Assembly (NCBI GenBank): GCA_023376005.1
Contig: CM042142.1
Span: 50,409,884 to 50,473,883 of the forward strand
DNA: 64,000 bases
Origin: Doryteuthis pealeii
Taxonomy: Eukaryota > Mollusca > Cephalopoda > Myopsida > Loliginidae
Direction of reading: 5' to 3'
Shown: positions 34,447 to 45,959 of the stretch, piece after piece
Numbering within the stretch: position 1 is the first letter of the stretch
Layout of the letters: each line of letters begins with the position of its first letter
Made by a program: the position numbers and the translations under genes
The notes under the pieces: model-generated
Told to the model about the DNA's origin: nothing
The model's input: the letters and a program-made list of their open reading frames with translations, nothing else
The model's database searches: none

Positions 34447-34799
34447 CACCAGAAGAAAGTGTTCTCTTTGAGTGGCTTTGTTTAATATCTTGTGTTAGTT
34501 TGTAGTTAAACTACAATCTAGACATATACAATCTGCTTTATCTATGTTGATTATATTTGATAGAACAAACAAAGTTTTAAAGAAAAAATGTTTTCAGATT
34601 TTAGATCATATATGTAAAAGAAGGTCATTAATTATATTTCTTAAATCATCAGTGGTTTTTTTTTGTTTTTTTTAAAAATAACCCACTAAAATTCATAAAA
34701 CTTTCTTATATGAAAAAAGTATTTTAAAACTTAAAATTAGAGTAAATTAAATTGTTTAGGATACTCTAAAATTTTCTTGGAAAAAAAGCAAGTAAAAGT

Positions 34800-35054
34800 A
34801 AAGTCGTCGGGGCGGCCTAGCATCAGTATCAGCCAAACAGCGAGGGAGTCTATCCCCTTTTTACTAGTGCTAGACCAAGGAGATAGTTTTTTTTTTTTTT
34901 AGCTTCTGAGGTGGAGCGCCACACCTAGCATCAGCTCCTTACTTTACTGCACAGATCCTGTCCTACTCATACGCTGAGTTGGCGAGGGCCGATATCAAAC
35001 TAGGAACATTGTGGTTTCTAGTTGAACGCTCTACTGACTGAGCTAACCCGGCCG
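34800..35054 (-). mobile_element. SINE-A, full-length
   Basis: 'aagtcgtcggggcggcctag' through 'cgctgagttggcgagggcc' to 'gactgagctaacccggccg'. A-box and B-box-like positions are kept. Confidence 0.85.
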
Positions 35055-35159
35055 TTGGAAAAAAAAAGACTAACATAAATTATGTATTTTCCACTAAACT
35101 TTTGAAACCCACACCTTTTTGATGAGGATTATGATACACTGACACCTGCCGCATCAAAC

Positions 35160-35968
35160 AAAGAAAGAAAAAGAAAAGAAAAAAAAAAAGAAAGAAAAGA
35201 AAGAAAAAAAGAAAGAAAGAAAAAGAAGAAAAAAAGAAAGAAGAAAAAGAAAGAAAAAAAGAAAGAAAGAAAAAAGAAAGAAAAAAAGAAAGAAAGAAAA
35301 AGAAAGAAAAAAAAAGAAAGAAAAAGAAAGAAAAAAGAAAAGAAAGAAAAAAGAAAGAAAAAGAAAGAAAAAGAAAGAAAAAAAGAAAGAAAAAAGAAAG
35401 AAAGAAAAAGAAAAGAAAAAAAGAAGAAAGAAAAAGAAAGAAAAAAAAAAAGAAAAGAAAAGAAAGAAAGAAAAAAGAAAGAAAAAAAAGAAAAAAAGAA
35501 AAAGAAAAAGAAAGAAAAAAGAAAGAAAAGAAAGAAGAAAAAAAAAGAAAAAAAAGAAAAAAAAAAGAAAGAAAAAGAAAAGAAAAAAAAAAGAAAGAAA
35601 AAGAAAGAAAAAAAAAAAGAAAAAAAAGAAAGAAAAAAAGAAAGAAAAAGAAAGAAAAAAAAAGAAAAAGAAAAAAAAAGAAAAAAAGAAAAGAAAAAAA
35701 AAAAAAAGAAAAAGAAAAGAAAAAAAAGAAAGAAAAAAGAAAGAAAAGAAAAGAAAGAAAGAAAAAGAAAAAAGAAAAAGAAAGAAAGAAAAAGAAAGAA
35801 AGAAAAAGAAAGAAAAAAAAGAAAGAAAAGAAAGAAAAAAGAAAGAAAAAGAAAAAAAAAGAAAGAAAAAAGAAAAAGAAAAAGAAAGAAAAAGAAAGAA
35901 AAAGAAAAAAAAAAAAAAAAGAAAAAAAGAAAGAAAGAAAAGAAAGAAAAAAGAAAAGAAAAAAAAGA
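35160..35968. repeat. Uninterrupted purine tract, 809 nt, (GAAA)n type
   Basis: Every base from 35160 to 35968 is A or G, in irregular GAAA/GAAAA units. The 282-codon Phe/Ser/Leu minus frame is an artefact. A tract this long could form triplex (H-DNA) and block polymerases. Confidence 0.97.
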
Positions 35969-36188
35969 TTTCTCCACTAATTTTGACCTTAGGTTATTGT
36001 TAAACTTTAGATTTTGAAAATGTTAAGAAATGAAAAGAATGAACCCCACAAAATAACCTATCCAGGTATTAAATGAATATTGCTGTATGTGGATATAAAA
36101 TTTTATTTTTTAAATATAAAACACTTTAAGCCAATGCAAGAAACAGCAAAAACCTAATATCAATCATATACACACAGACACACACAGT

Positions 36189-36475
36189 GATGCAGATAGC
36201 TTTTTGATTTAGTGTGTCCTGGAACCCTGGGAAATTTGATGGGTCCCAACTAAAGTTTCTTGATAAATTGTAGGGTTTTTATTTATGATCTGGGGAAATA
36301 ACTAAAGCCAGCTAACTAACTTGTAACCTATCCTGTGTAATTTGTTTCTATGAAAATAATGAAATGTATTTCCAGTTAGATTGAAATCGTGAGGGAAGAA
36401 AAAAGAAATACACTGGGACGCATGGATATGATTTTCATGTGTCCGAGATGCAGAACGCATACCTATTAGCAATCT
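36189..36475 (+). mobile_element. MITE-3 copy
   Basis: 'gatgcagatagctttttg', 'gtgtcctggaaccctgg', 'caactaaagtttcttgataa', 'tgaaatgtatttccagttag', 'cactgggacgcatggatatg' and 'acctattagcaatc'. Confidence 0.65.
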
Positions 36476-36539
36476 CCGTGTATAGATATGTGTGTGCTAT
36501 ATATAGTCATTCAGTGAGCTAATATCAATCTATATATAT

Positions 36540-36645
36540 ATATAACAAAAACAAAAAAAATAGAACAAAAACAAATAAAAGACAAACAAAAAACAAAACA
36601 AACAAAAAAACAACAAAACAAAAAAAAACAAACAAAAAAATGTCC
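36540..36645. repeat. A/C-rich (CAAAA)n stretch
   Basis: Irregular 'aacaaaaaca' units following a short TA run. Confidence 0.85.
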
Positions 36646-36979
36646 TTCAACTTTTCTTTTTTTTTAGAATTTACAATTAGCCCCCCCCCCAAAAAAAAAT
36701 CCTCCAGTGAATACATAGGTGTAGGAAGAGAAGAGGAAGTCTATAAAATATATTTTCTGTTATGCATTCATCACAGGTCTCTTTAGCAATTAAACTATTG
36801 TTCATTGTGATCAAGCACTGAACAACTGCAACTGAAAAAGGAGGTTTATAGTAAATAAAAGAGACACAAAGTCTGTAGTGGGGGAAGCAAGCACACGAGT
36901 TGTAGATTCTTTTTCTTTTCTCGTTTTGCGCCACCTACCCATTTAGAAAATGGAACTTTCACCTGCATCGCCTCAGGTA

Positions 36980-37500
36980 CAAACAAAAGTAAATAGGAAA
37001 AAAAAAAAAAAAAAAAAAAGAAAAAACTTTTAAATATTTAAAATAGCATTAAAAAAAAAAAAAAAAAGGGGGGGGGGCATCTGTACTTGGAAAATATTTG
37101 GGTCACCGAGACAAATGGATTTAGTTATAGAGAAGAAGACATTGTTTCATAACACATACAATGACAGAATGGACGTGAATTGTCATTTGCTATTCAATTC
37201 TTTTTAGCTCACTCTTCAACAATAGACTTTTAGTCCAAGGCGGCTTACAAATTACATACAACTTTTGGCTTAGGCTGATTGCTTTCTCATCACCCTAATG
37301 CTTTTGGTAAAGGCTTGAATTAACTTTTCCTTACTATCTATCGCCGAGGAAAAGGTTTTGTCACTGGCATGCCAAGATCAGTGGCAGAGTAAAGAGATGG
37401 CACAAGTGGCAGACCACACGAGGAAACTACTCTTAACTTTTTTAACAGTAGTAACAAAAAGCTGTCACCTCTATTTTCAAACTTGACAAGGGCTGATAAT
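36980..37500. other. No clear feature
   Basis: Two poly-A runs and a G run (36998-37076), then unremarkable sequence. A short stretch 37220-37440 is a little more GC-rich but shows no open frame or repeat match. Confidence 0.5.
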
Positions 37501-37680
37501 TTAATTGCTTAGTCAAAATCATTAATACATAGAATAAATCTTATTCATTAACAATATCTATTAAAATCCGAGTTAGATTTGACTCAAAACAGCCCATGTT
37601 ATTAGTGCGTTTAAAACCACGCAATGTGTCTTATATATCACATTATATGAAATAAAGGTTTAACTAATGTATTGTATGGC
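37500..37680 (+). mobile_element. Helitron-1B internal fragment
   Basis: 'ttgcttagtcaaaatcatta', 'agttagatttgactcaaaac' and 'cacgcaatgtgtcttatata' match 41600-41740 and 48250-48380. The rest is cut by a SINE-A insertion. Confidence 0.6.
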
Positions 37681-37689
37681 CTAATAAGT

Positions 37690-37937
37690 AAAATCGTCGG
37701 GGTGGCCTAAAGTCGGTATCAGCCAGTCAGCGAGGGAGTCTATCCCCTTTTCAATAGTGCTAGACCAACGAGATTGTTTTGGCATCTGAGGTGGAGCACC
37801 ACACCTACCATCAGCTCCTCACTTTACCGCAAAGATCCCTGTGCTACTAATACGCTGAGTTGGTGAGGACCGGTATCGAACTAGGAATCTTGTGGTTTCT
37901 AGCCGAACGCTCTGCCGACTGAGCTAACCCGGCCCCT
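37690..37937 (-). mobile_element. SINE-A with target duplication
   Basis: 'aatcgtcggggtggcctaaa' to 'ctgagctaacccggcccc'. The flanking 'ctaataag' is repeated on both sides (37682-37689 and about 37940-37947), marking insertion into the Helitron fragment. Confidence 0.8.
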
Positions 37938-37994
37938 GGCTAATAAGATGACAAATTAGGTTGGTTTTATGGCATGTCAAACAATGTTGAGTTA

Positions 37995-38300
37995 CTAAAT
38001 GCCAAAAAGGGGATAGACTCCCTCGCTATCCAACCGATACCAACAATAGGCCACTCTGCCAACTTTACTTTTTACTTAAAATTGCTTTTTAAAACAATTT
38101 TAAGTCCCCTTTTTATTAGAACTAGACCAGGGAGATCGTTTTTGGATCTGAGGTGGAGCGCCACACCTACCGTCAGGTTTACTGCACAGATCAGATACTC
38201 CAGTATGTGATACTCATGAGCCGAGTTGGTGAGGACCTCTATTGAACCTAGAACCTTATGATTCCTAGGTGAATACTCTACTAAACAGAGCTAATGTATT
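37995..38300. mobile_element. Two SINE-A pieces in opposite orientations
   Basis: 37995-38070 reads forward ('aaaaaggggatagactccct' to 'aggccactctgcc'); 38105-38300 reads in reverse ('actagaccagggagatcg' to 'ctactaaacagagctaa'). A short SINE-D-like 'atggcatgtcaaacaatgtt' precedes them. Confidence 0.6.
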
Positions 38301-38441
38301 TACTTAACCAGGGACAGGAAGTGATAATATGGTTTCAAGTAAGTAATTAATAAATAATTAATAATACTCTGTATACAATTAATGGATCATATGACCTTTA
38401 GGCAGCCTTTCCGAGATCTCGATTCATGGGGACTCTTTTCG

Positions 38442-38863
38442 CATTTATACAACAAAATAGTGGTTTACAGTGTGAACGGGAAGGCTAATTTGCAGATTGA
38501 TATTAAAAATTTGATTATAATAAATATGTGCTTAGTATTATTGATTTCTAATTGTTTGGTTTTATCTTCATGAATATGAGCAAAAATCCCGGGAATAAAT
38601 CTTAAAAGAAATCCATTAACAAGAAGAAATAACTGATTTTATTCTTTACTTTCTATTTTAACTAAATTTGGAAAATTTAGCAATGAAAGACTGGAGTGAT
38701 GGAAGAGTAAGTTTCAGTTGTTCTATTTTTTCAATTATACCTCCCTCTGTTTCAAATCTTTTTATCTGCATTCTTATTTAGTTTCATAAGCCTTTCTAAT
38801 TTAATATATTTTATTACATTAAAACTTAAATACTTGCACCCAGAGGGTGCATATATTTGCTAG
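38442..38863 (+). mobile_element. Helitron-1A copy, 5' truncated
   Basis: From 'caacaaaatagtggtttaca' to hairpin CACCCAGAGGGTG and CTAG (38860-38863) followed by T. The first ~170 bp with the TC end are missing. Confidence 0.8.
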
Positions 38864-39202
38864 TTATAATAATAATGAAATTATTGCATATAGAGCTCAG
38901 GTGCATCACAACTCTTCAAAGGCTCATATATAGTACTTAGAATAATGTATTAATATCTGGAAAATGAATAGCGTACAGTAATATTGTGTGTGTGCATATT
39001 TGTATGGAGGGTGGATATTAGGTATAGTGTTGTTGAATTATGTTAACTTTTTGTCTCATTTAACTAGAAAAGTTTTGAATGTGATGGCTTTTTAGTGGAG
39101 GGTGCATATATTTGATAGTACAAATAATTTGCACACAGCTTCCAATTCCAAGTATTCCTATCTAATATTAATTATTGCCAAATAGATCTATTTAACCCAT
39201 AG

Positions 39203-39400
39203 ATGGAACTAACAAGTACTACCATTCCAGGTCACGAGGAGAGAAAAGGAGGGAGAGAAGGGAGGAGTCGATACAGAGAAAAGAATGATGTTCCCAGGGG
39301 TGGGGTGGGGGGTAGAAAGATAAGTGCTGATTCATCTATACTTCGCGCACACACGTGTTGGAGAATCACTGTCAAATGTAAAGTCCCTGGGACCTGATTT
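39203..39400 (+). other. Less AT-rich segment, not assigned
   Basis: A SINE-D shard ('cccatagatggaactaacaa') leads into purine-rich 'ggagggagagaagggagg' and 'ggggtggggtggggggtaga'. The 64-codon open frame here shows no recognisable family and is probably chance. Confidence 0.35.
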
Positions 39401-39812
39401 ATTACACGGATATTGATTTTACTTGGAGATTCAACATAGGATATTGCAATGTTGACCTAATTTGAGGTCACTAGAGGTCAGCAAATAACAAAATATCAGA
39501 GAGAGACTTTGATATGAAGCAAATGTTTTCATTTCAAAGAGTGGGACAAACAAGGTTAAATTCATTTTTTCCAATCTCCATGGCCAGCTATATGTGGGAT
39601 GTTCAAGAATAAGTAGTAAAAACAGAAATCTACATATTCTGGAAAAAAAGAAAAAAAAAAAAGAAAGGTGAACTGCTTTGTACAGGATTTGAACTCACCC
39701 AGACATGTCCTATGATGGTAATAATCACACCAATGCGCCTCCAATCGAATCGAAAGGAAATATACCAGAAAGAAGTACTCAAAGAGCCCTTCCCACTCTC
39801 CTCCTAATAATT

Positions 39813-40366
39813 TCTTATTATAATGGAGAGTGTGTGTTTGTGTGTCTGTAACTGAAACTATATCACTACTCAAGTCACAATTCCCTTAGTTATTTACATC
39901 ACATTGTCCATGATTGTATTTTCATTTAAACGTCAATTATCAATAAAAGGGTTAGATATGTTGGCTCTATCTACATACTAATAACATGCAATTGTATTTA
40001 TATATACAACAAAATAGCGGCTTACAGTGTAAACGGCAAGGCTAAATTGCATATGGATATTAAAAATTTAATTCTAATATGTGCTTGGTATTATTGATTT
40101 CTAATTGTTTGGTTTTATCTTAATGAATACGAGTAAAAATCTCTTCAAAAAATCTTAAAAGAAATCAATTAAGAAGAAATAACTAATTTTATTCTTTACT
40201 TCATAATTTAACTAAATTGTTAAATTAGAAAAATTTAGCAAAGATGGAAGTGATGAAGGAGTAAGTTTTAGTTGTTGTAATTTTCGATTATACCCGTTTC
40301 AAATCTTTTTTATCTGCATTCTTATTTAGTTTCATTAGCTTTCTAATTTAATATATCTTATTACAT

Positions 40367-40398
<32 letters not shown>

Positions 40399-41187
40399 AA
40401 ACTATTTCTCAGAATTTTTTAGATGAGGCTTGATAATTAGTATCATTTGGATTATTCAAACTATTGTCCTCATCTTCATTGTTATCTGTACAACGTTTTG
40501 GCCAATGTGTCCTTCAGCCTTTTCAGGTATTTCTTCTCAGACTTGGGAACCTTCTTTGGTAATTTATGAGGAAGTGCATTCCGGTCTCCTGCCTCAAGAG
40601 TTGCTGCCTGGTGACTATTAAAATAACAACCCAGCTCAGTCTATTCAAAACTATCCATCTATCTATCTCAATTTGTTCATATTTATCTATTACTTTAAAT
40701 ACTAAGATTTTTTTTATATTCATGTTTGTTTAAGGTCTTGTATTTAGTTTAAATAAACAAGAATTACAACAAAAAAAAGAAGCGACCCCCCCCCCCAATA
40801 CATTTACTTGTCGAAAATATCTATCTATCTCCATTTGTTCGTATCTATCTATATTATTTTGTTTGTTTATCTATCTCAGTCTATTCAAACCTATATATCC
40901 ATCTTCATATCTAAACAAGAATTACGACAAATTACGATAAATAAACAAGAATTACGATGAGCTGGGGTTGTTATTTTGATAGTCACCGGGTAGCGGTTTT
41001 TGAGGCGGGAGACCGGGACGCACTTCCTCATAAATTACCCCTTCTTTTCCCCTAGTTCAAAAAGAAGGATCCCGAGTCCGATAAGAAATACCTGAAGAAG
41101 GCTGTAATGTTGTACAGATAACAATGAAGATGAGGACAATAGTCTGAATAATCCAAATAATACTAACTAAAAAAACATATTTGCTAG
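39813..41187 (+). mobile_element. Helitron-1A copy interrupted before its 3' end
   Basis: 5' TCTTATTATAATGGAG-like start at 39813; family interior to 'cattaaaactta' (~40376); then poly-A and a foldback insert; then the terminal 'catatttgctag' resumes, CTAG 41184-41187 followed by T. The hairpin itself was lost at the junction. Confidence 0.7.
40395..41170. mobile_element. Foldback element inside Helitron
   Basis: Left arm 'ttggattattcaaactattg' + 'tcctcatcttcattgttatc' + 'tgtacaacgtttt'; right arm 'gttgtacagataacaatga' + 'agatgaggacaatagtctga' + 'ataatccaaataatact'. The interior has CTAT-rich runs and several ATAAACAAGAATTACGA repeats, with a more GC-rich 40980-41060 part. Same family as 33412-33700. 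Confidence 0.6.
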
Positions 41188-41500
41188 TTTAGATAAAAAT
41201 GACCTCGTCTTTTCAGATGAGCATTTTTTACAAAGTTATCAAATTAATAACAGTTACCATAACACAGGTCACTTTTGAACAGGATATGGCACTTGTTACA
41301 CATATCAGCCAGACAAGTGGATAATAATTGCTTGACGCCAAAATTGAGGAGCTAGGAAATTACATATATACACACACACTTGATATTTACTAAGCCAAAA
41401 TATTGAACAGAGCTAAATGAATGAGATGAGTAGGAAGACCGAAACACCCATCCTCTAAATAGAGAGGGCCAGCCTTAAAAAAAAATCAACATTCAATAGA

Positions 41501-41990
41501 TCTTATTATAATGGAGATTCGCTGTCCATCTGTAACCAAAACTATGTCACTGCTTACATCACAATACCATCAGGAATTGCGTAAACTTAACAATAAGTAT
41601 TTAATTGCTTAGTCAAAATCATTAATACATAGAATAAATCTTATTCATTAACAATGTCTATTAAATTCAGAGTTAGATTTGACACAAAATAGCCTATGTT
41701 ATTAGTGTGTTTAAAATCACGCAATGTGTCTTATATATCACTATGAAATAAAGGTTTAACTAATGTATGGTATGGTTAATTTGCATACTGGTTTTAACAA
41801 AACCGGGTTTAATAAATAATTACTTGGTGTTATTGATCTAATTGTTTTATTCTCCAATGGATTAAAATCAATCCTATCAATGATTTTATATAGAAATCAA
41901 TTAAAATATAATTAAAATATGTGTAATCTTTTTATATGCATTCTTATTTTGTTAGTCTTTCTAATTCAATATATTTCATTACATTCAAAT
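41501..41990 (+). mobile_element. Helitron-1B copy, 3' end cut
   Basis: A then TCTTATTATAATGGAG at 41501; interior with 'taatttgcatactggtttta' and 'aataaataattacttggtg'; stops at 'atatttcattacattcaaa' where SINE-A follows. Hairpin and CTAG are absent. Confidence 0.75.
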
Positions 41991-42004
41991 GAAGAGAAAA
42001 ATGC

Positions 42005-42262
42005 AAGGGCCAGCTCAGTTCAGTCGGTAGAGTGTCCGGCTGGGAACCTCGAGGTTCCTGGTTTGATTCCGGCCCTTGCCAACTCAGCATATGAGTAGCA
42101 CATGGATATGTACGGTAAAGTGAGGAGTTGATTATAGGAGTAGCGCTCCGCCTTAGATGCCCAAACAATCTCCTTGGTCTAGCATCAGTGAAAAGGGGAT
42201 AGACTCCCTCGCTGTCTGGCTGATACAGATTTTAGGCCACCCCGATGACTTTATTTTTACAT
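42005..42262 (+). mobile_element. SINE-A, full-length, plus strand
   Basis: The head reads 'agctcagttcagtcggtaga' and 'ggttcctggtttgattcc' (A-box/B-box-like), the body 'cctt(g)ccaactcagcatatg', 'gtgaaaaggggatagactcc' and the end 'aggccaccccgatgac'. A minus frame of 74 codons over it is not a gene. Confidence 0.85.
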
Positions 42263-42589
42263 TTAATTATACAGAATAAGTACTTTCATTTCCAAACGAG
42301 AAACTTAGACAGAAAAATATTGACTAAAAATCAACTTTTTTGATAATTACTAAAATTCAATATTTTGCTTAAAAGGTTTACCCAAATGTAGTTAGCATGT
42401 TTTCAGACAGTTTATTTGTTTCAGATTGTTTGGTTAATCTTAACAAAACGTCTAGGGTTATTTTATGCCCAGAGGTTATGGAATTGTGTTCATTGTATGT
42501 TCAAGATTTACATTTTTTGTGTAGTTGTTTTGTTTTTTCTCACCCCACGGTCCTATCTAATACAAGTCATTGTTAAACAGATCTATTTG

Positions 42590-42720
42590 TCTCATTAGAT
42601 GGGAGCCTAACAGGTACTACCACTCCCAGTCAGAGTGGATCTAAGAGTAATGGCAATAGTCCATACTTAAGCGCTCCAAAACTGGAGTCTCATGATAGGA
42701 TGCACTTTAAGTGTCCTACC
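42590..42720 (+). mobile_element. SINE-D middle fragment
   Basis: 'agatgggagcctaacagg', 'tactaccactcccagtcaga', 'gtggatctaagagtaatggc', 'gctccaaaactgga' and 'tttaagtgtcctaccc'. Confidence 0.6.
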
Positions 42721-42871
42721 CTTCTTTATTTTTTTTTCTTACCCCCCCATGAAGCATACAGTTAACATATTTTCTGCAAATTTGTCTTCAATGCATTAAG
42801 TAATAAAATTTTATTCTAATATTATTTGGTATCGATTTTAATTCTTCACATCCTTGAAAAGATTTTTTTTT

Positions 42872-42874
<3 letters not shown>

Positions 42875-42910
<36 letters not shown>

Positions 42911-43195
42911 TATAAAGACAAAAACCAAAGACAAGATGAAAAACAAAAACAAACAAACAAAAACAAAAAGAAACAAGAAACAAAAAGTAAAGAAACAAAA
43001 AGCAAAACAAATACAAAAACCAAAAAGAAAAAAAAACAAAAACAAAACAAGAAAAAACAAAAAACAAAACAATACAAATACAAAAAGAAACAAAACAAGA
43101 AAAAATACAAAAAAAAATACAAAAAGAAACAAACAAAAAACCCCAAAAAACAAAGAAACAACCCCCCCCCCGCACCAAAAAAAAAAAAAAAAAGG
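42875..43195. repeat. Poly-A followed by A/C-rich (ACAAA)n
   Basis: A 29-bp A run, then irregular AACAAA units for about 260 bp and a C run. All open frames on both strands here (Lys/Asn- or Phe/Cys-rich) are artefacts. Confidence 0.9.
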
Positions 43196-43519
43196 TTTTA
43201 AAAAATTGCTTTTAAAGAAAATTGCTTTTTCCAAGTTTTGTCAGCAATCTTTCAAGCTGATCATGGCAACCCCCATTTCACAAAATGTTTTATTACAAAA
43301 ATGCTTTTCTTTATACAATCAATGCCATCTTTATTAAATGGTTTGAAGATGGACTCACATTTTCGGCAAAGGACAAAAATTCTCTTTCAATCATTTTGCC
43401 CTTGACATACACGAATGAAATATTGCATTGCAGATAAGAAATAACTGCTTACCTCACAAAACCAAATGAGGTCTTTAAAGATACACATCTATAGTTACTT
43501 ATATACACATATATATTTA

Positions 43520-43740
43520 CCAATCCTTCCGCACGAGGAGGATGTGACACAAGGTCAATTTCTTAAGCGGAGTTCAACAGGTTTTGAATTCAGAGTTTTC
43601 CTTCTCCTAGACCGGTTGCCTAACCAAGGTTAAAGAGCCCAGTCTGCCCTACTATTTATCCATAGCTGGAGGGAGAGTAGGATTCATACCTTTCCCAAGG
43701 GTATTAGCGCTAAGTGAAATGCAATTACCACGTCTAGATT
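43520..43740 (-). mobile_element. SINE-B copy
   Basis: 'ccttccgcacgaggaggatg' + 'tgacacaagg', 'ggagttcaacaggttttgaa', 'ttgcctaaccaaggttaaag', 'ctatttatccatagctggag' and 'tttcccaagggtattagcgc'. Matches 60838-61110 closely, but the tRNA-like head is cut. Confidence 0.75.
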
Positions 43741-43754
43741 TTCTATTATAAGGT

Positions 43755-44058
43755 GTGTCCTAGATGCCTACTCTTATTTATAGACTCGGCGATAATCATG
43801 TGACTATATTCTTGGCCAATCACTGGCAGTACTCTGCTGCTGATATTGTTATTTATACCGGCTGTTCTGGTCATACCTACGCATATTGCTTTGACTTTCG
43901 TGGACGACGGAACATAGGATTAGATCATTGGACCTTTGACACTACGTAGGATTCCATAACTCAGGACTTATTCACTTACCAAAGGATTCTATAGCTCAGG
44001 ACTTACTTACTTTAAGTCCTTTTCAACTGGCCAAGGATGGCGGTCAGAAACTTAACAG
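43755..44058 (+). other. LTR-like / promoter-like dispersed repeat
   Basis: 'actcttatttatagactcgg', 'aatcatgtgac', 'ggccaatcactggcagt' and 'tgttatttatacc', echoing 26.14 and 1.09 kb. 'taactcaggacttatt' and 'tagctcaggacttact' are tandem near 43960-44010. Ends at the solo LTR. Confidence 0.35.
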
Positions 44059-44494
44059 TGTAGGGGATTATCTTCCCTTTGCCGGAAGAGTTATCTTCTC
44101 GCTGCGTTGCTGTTTGTTCCCACTAGGGGACCTCTGGTATTTAAGCGTCTAGTTTGAACTTGTCTTTCTTTTTTTAGTTGGATCTTCAAGAACTGCTATG
44201 GGCTAGAGTCTATCTACCCCCCTTCTCGGTGGGGCTTTTGCCCCCCCCCCACCCTTACATTACTGTAAGTCCTTTTATACAGCATGGACTATCCTTTAGT
44301 TCCATGTCTGTAACATTTATATGTTAGGTACATTTGGGTATCTTGTTTATACCTAATATTGTATATGTATTTACATGTTCTATTCTCCTGTACATTATGT
44401 ATCTTATCGTTTCCATGTGCTGTTATATATATTAAATGTTTTTGTCTCACAACGTGTCGGATCTATTATTCAATAATTAACAAAGAATCTTACA
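44059..44494 (+). mobile_element. Solo LTR with exact 4-bp target duplication (436 bp)
   Basis: TGTAGGGGATTATC ... GAATCTTACA flanked by acag on both sides (44055-44058, 44495-44498). Features: 'agttatcttctcgctgc', TATTTAAG at 44132, 'ctcggtggggcttttgcccc', 'gctgttatatatattaaatg' and 'ttttgtctcacaacgtgtcg'. The last part resembles an R-region poly(A) area. Confidence 0.88.
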
Positions 44495-44514
44495 ACAGTA
44501 TATATGACCATGGT

Positions 44515-44712
44515 TTGGATTCTTTATCTAATGGCATAACAACCTTCATGCTAAAGCCATCCTTGTAGAAGAAAGTAGTGGTACTATTTAAACCATAGCT
44601 CCATACCTTTCCCAATGGTATTAGTCCAAAAGTGAATGTAATAGTGCTACTGGAGTTCGAACTCTTTTACTATGCTGTTACAGTCAATCATGTTAGCCAC
44701 TGTGCCACAGGA
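44515..44712 (-). mobile_element. SINE-C tRNA-derived copy
   Basis: On the minus strand: 'gtggcacagtggctaacatg' (A-box-like), 'gagttcgaactcc' (a clear B box), 'ggactaataccattgggaaa' and the shared 'gttatgccattag' end. Follows the LTR directly. Confidence 0.75.
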
Positions 44713-44988
44713 CTCACCCTGTTGCACAGGGTAAGATTTCTTAGAAAGAAAACTTTTATACTCTAATACACAAATCATCACATTTTTTGATTTAAAAAGA
44801 ATTGGAAATCTATAACATTTGAAAAGAACAAGAAAAAAAAAAAAAAAAAGACTTACCAGATTTTCTTGATTATCATCTATATTGATCACCCCATGAAATC
44901 TCGGATCATGAACCTACAAAAGTAAAAAGAAAAAAAAATTAAATAAGTACCTGAGCAAAATTCAAAGAAAAATAAGGGCATTTATAGT

Positions 44989-45062
44989 ATCTGTCCCATA
45001 ATAGTAAATACAGATTTGTAGATTCTATATACACTAAATGTAACCACTATTATGGGACAGAT
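44989..45062. mobile_element. 74-bp mini-element with 17-bp inverted ends
   Basis: ATCTGTCCCATAATAGT (44989-45005) and its exact reverse complement (45046-45062) enclose 40 bp. No other copy was noticed in the window; flanks show no clear duplication. Confidence 0.6.
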
Positions 45063-45940
45063 GTTGCATATAATTTGAATAGCAGAAACAAAAAACAAAA
45101 AAGGTAAAAGAAAAAGAAAAAGATGTATACTATACAAAGTTTTCTTTATCAGGATTAAAATTAGAAAATGTAAGATCTTTAAAAAAAATAAAAAAAATAA
45201 ATGAATTTAAAAGAAAAAAAAAATCTTATATTTACAAACTAAAACCCCACTTATAGGGTAGGATTTGAGTAACACCAAAATGATTTGGGATGATATACGA
45301 GTGAATAATTCCTAAGAGAACACATGTACACACACAAATCAGAGATTTTTGGGCAATTACTAAATAGCCTTCATCCTCAGTTGCAACCTCTTGTTCACAA
45401 ACATGAGGGGGGGGGACAAAAAAAAAAAACCCAAAAACTCGGCTCTAACACTTGTCAAATTCTATCCAGAAGAACATCATGAAATTAGTATGAAAAGTTA
45501 TGTGTAGCAATTACAAATTCACCAGTCTTAAAAAAAAAAAAAATAAAAGCAAACATTTCAACATTATTATTTTCAACATTATTATTTTCAACATTATGTG
45601 CACTGGTCCAAGCCATAATCGTAACTGATTATATATATAATATTATATAAGGAATAAACAAATAGAATAAGCTGCACACAGGAGTTGGAAACTATATTGA
45701 CACATTAGCTAAATGGAGCTACCATTGTCACTTGCCTAAGTTCACTTGCACTACACAGTATCTTTGATAATCTGTGTTACACCTCAAAGATATTTGGATC
45801 AAAGTTAACTGACCTGAAAACAATGTAAAAGTTTTTAAATAAAATTACTGGTGCATTATATATCTTATTCATTAATATATCAACACTGAAAATTTCATTA
45901 AATTCGGTTAATTCCCAGATTTTTGGTATTTTTTTTTCTT
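45063..45940. other. No recognised feature
   Basis: A-rich runs, a G run (45408) and a triple 'acattattattttca' repeat near 45560-45595. No gene or known repeat seen. Confidence 0.5.
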
Positions 45941-45959
45941 TTGGCAGGGTAACATATGA

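Noticed and set aside
35129..35977. 282-codon open frame on the minus strand
   Set aside because: Translation of the GAAA tract; Phe/Ser/Leu only.
39203..39397. 64-codon Arg/Gly-rich frame as a gene
   Set aside because: Begins in a SINE-D shard and runs through a purine-rich stretch; no splice or family support.
42008..42080. SINE-A heads as genuine tRNA genes
   Set aside because: A- and B-box-like segments only; the cloverleaf is incomplete and each is joined to the same non-tRNA body.
42788..43337. Phe/Cys-rich and Lys/Asn-rich frames resembling membrane or nuclear proteins
   Set aside because: A/C-rich low-complexity DNA.
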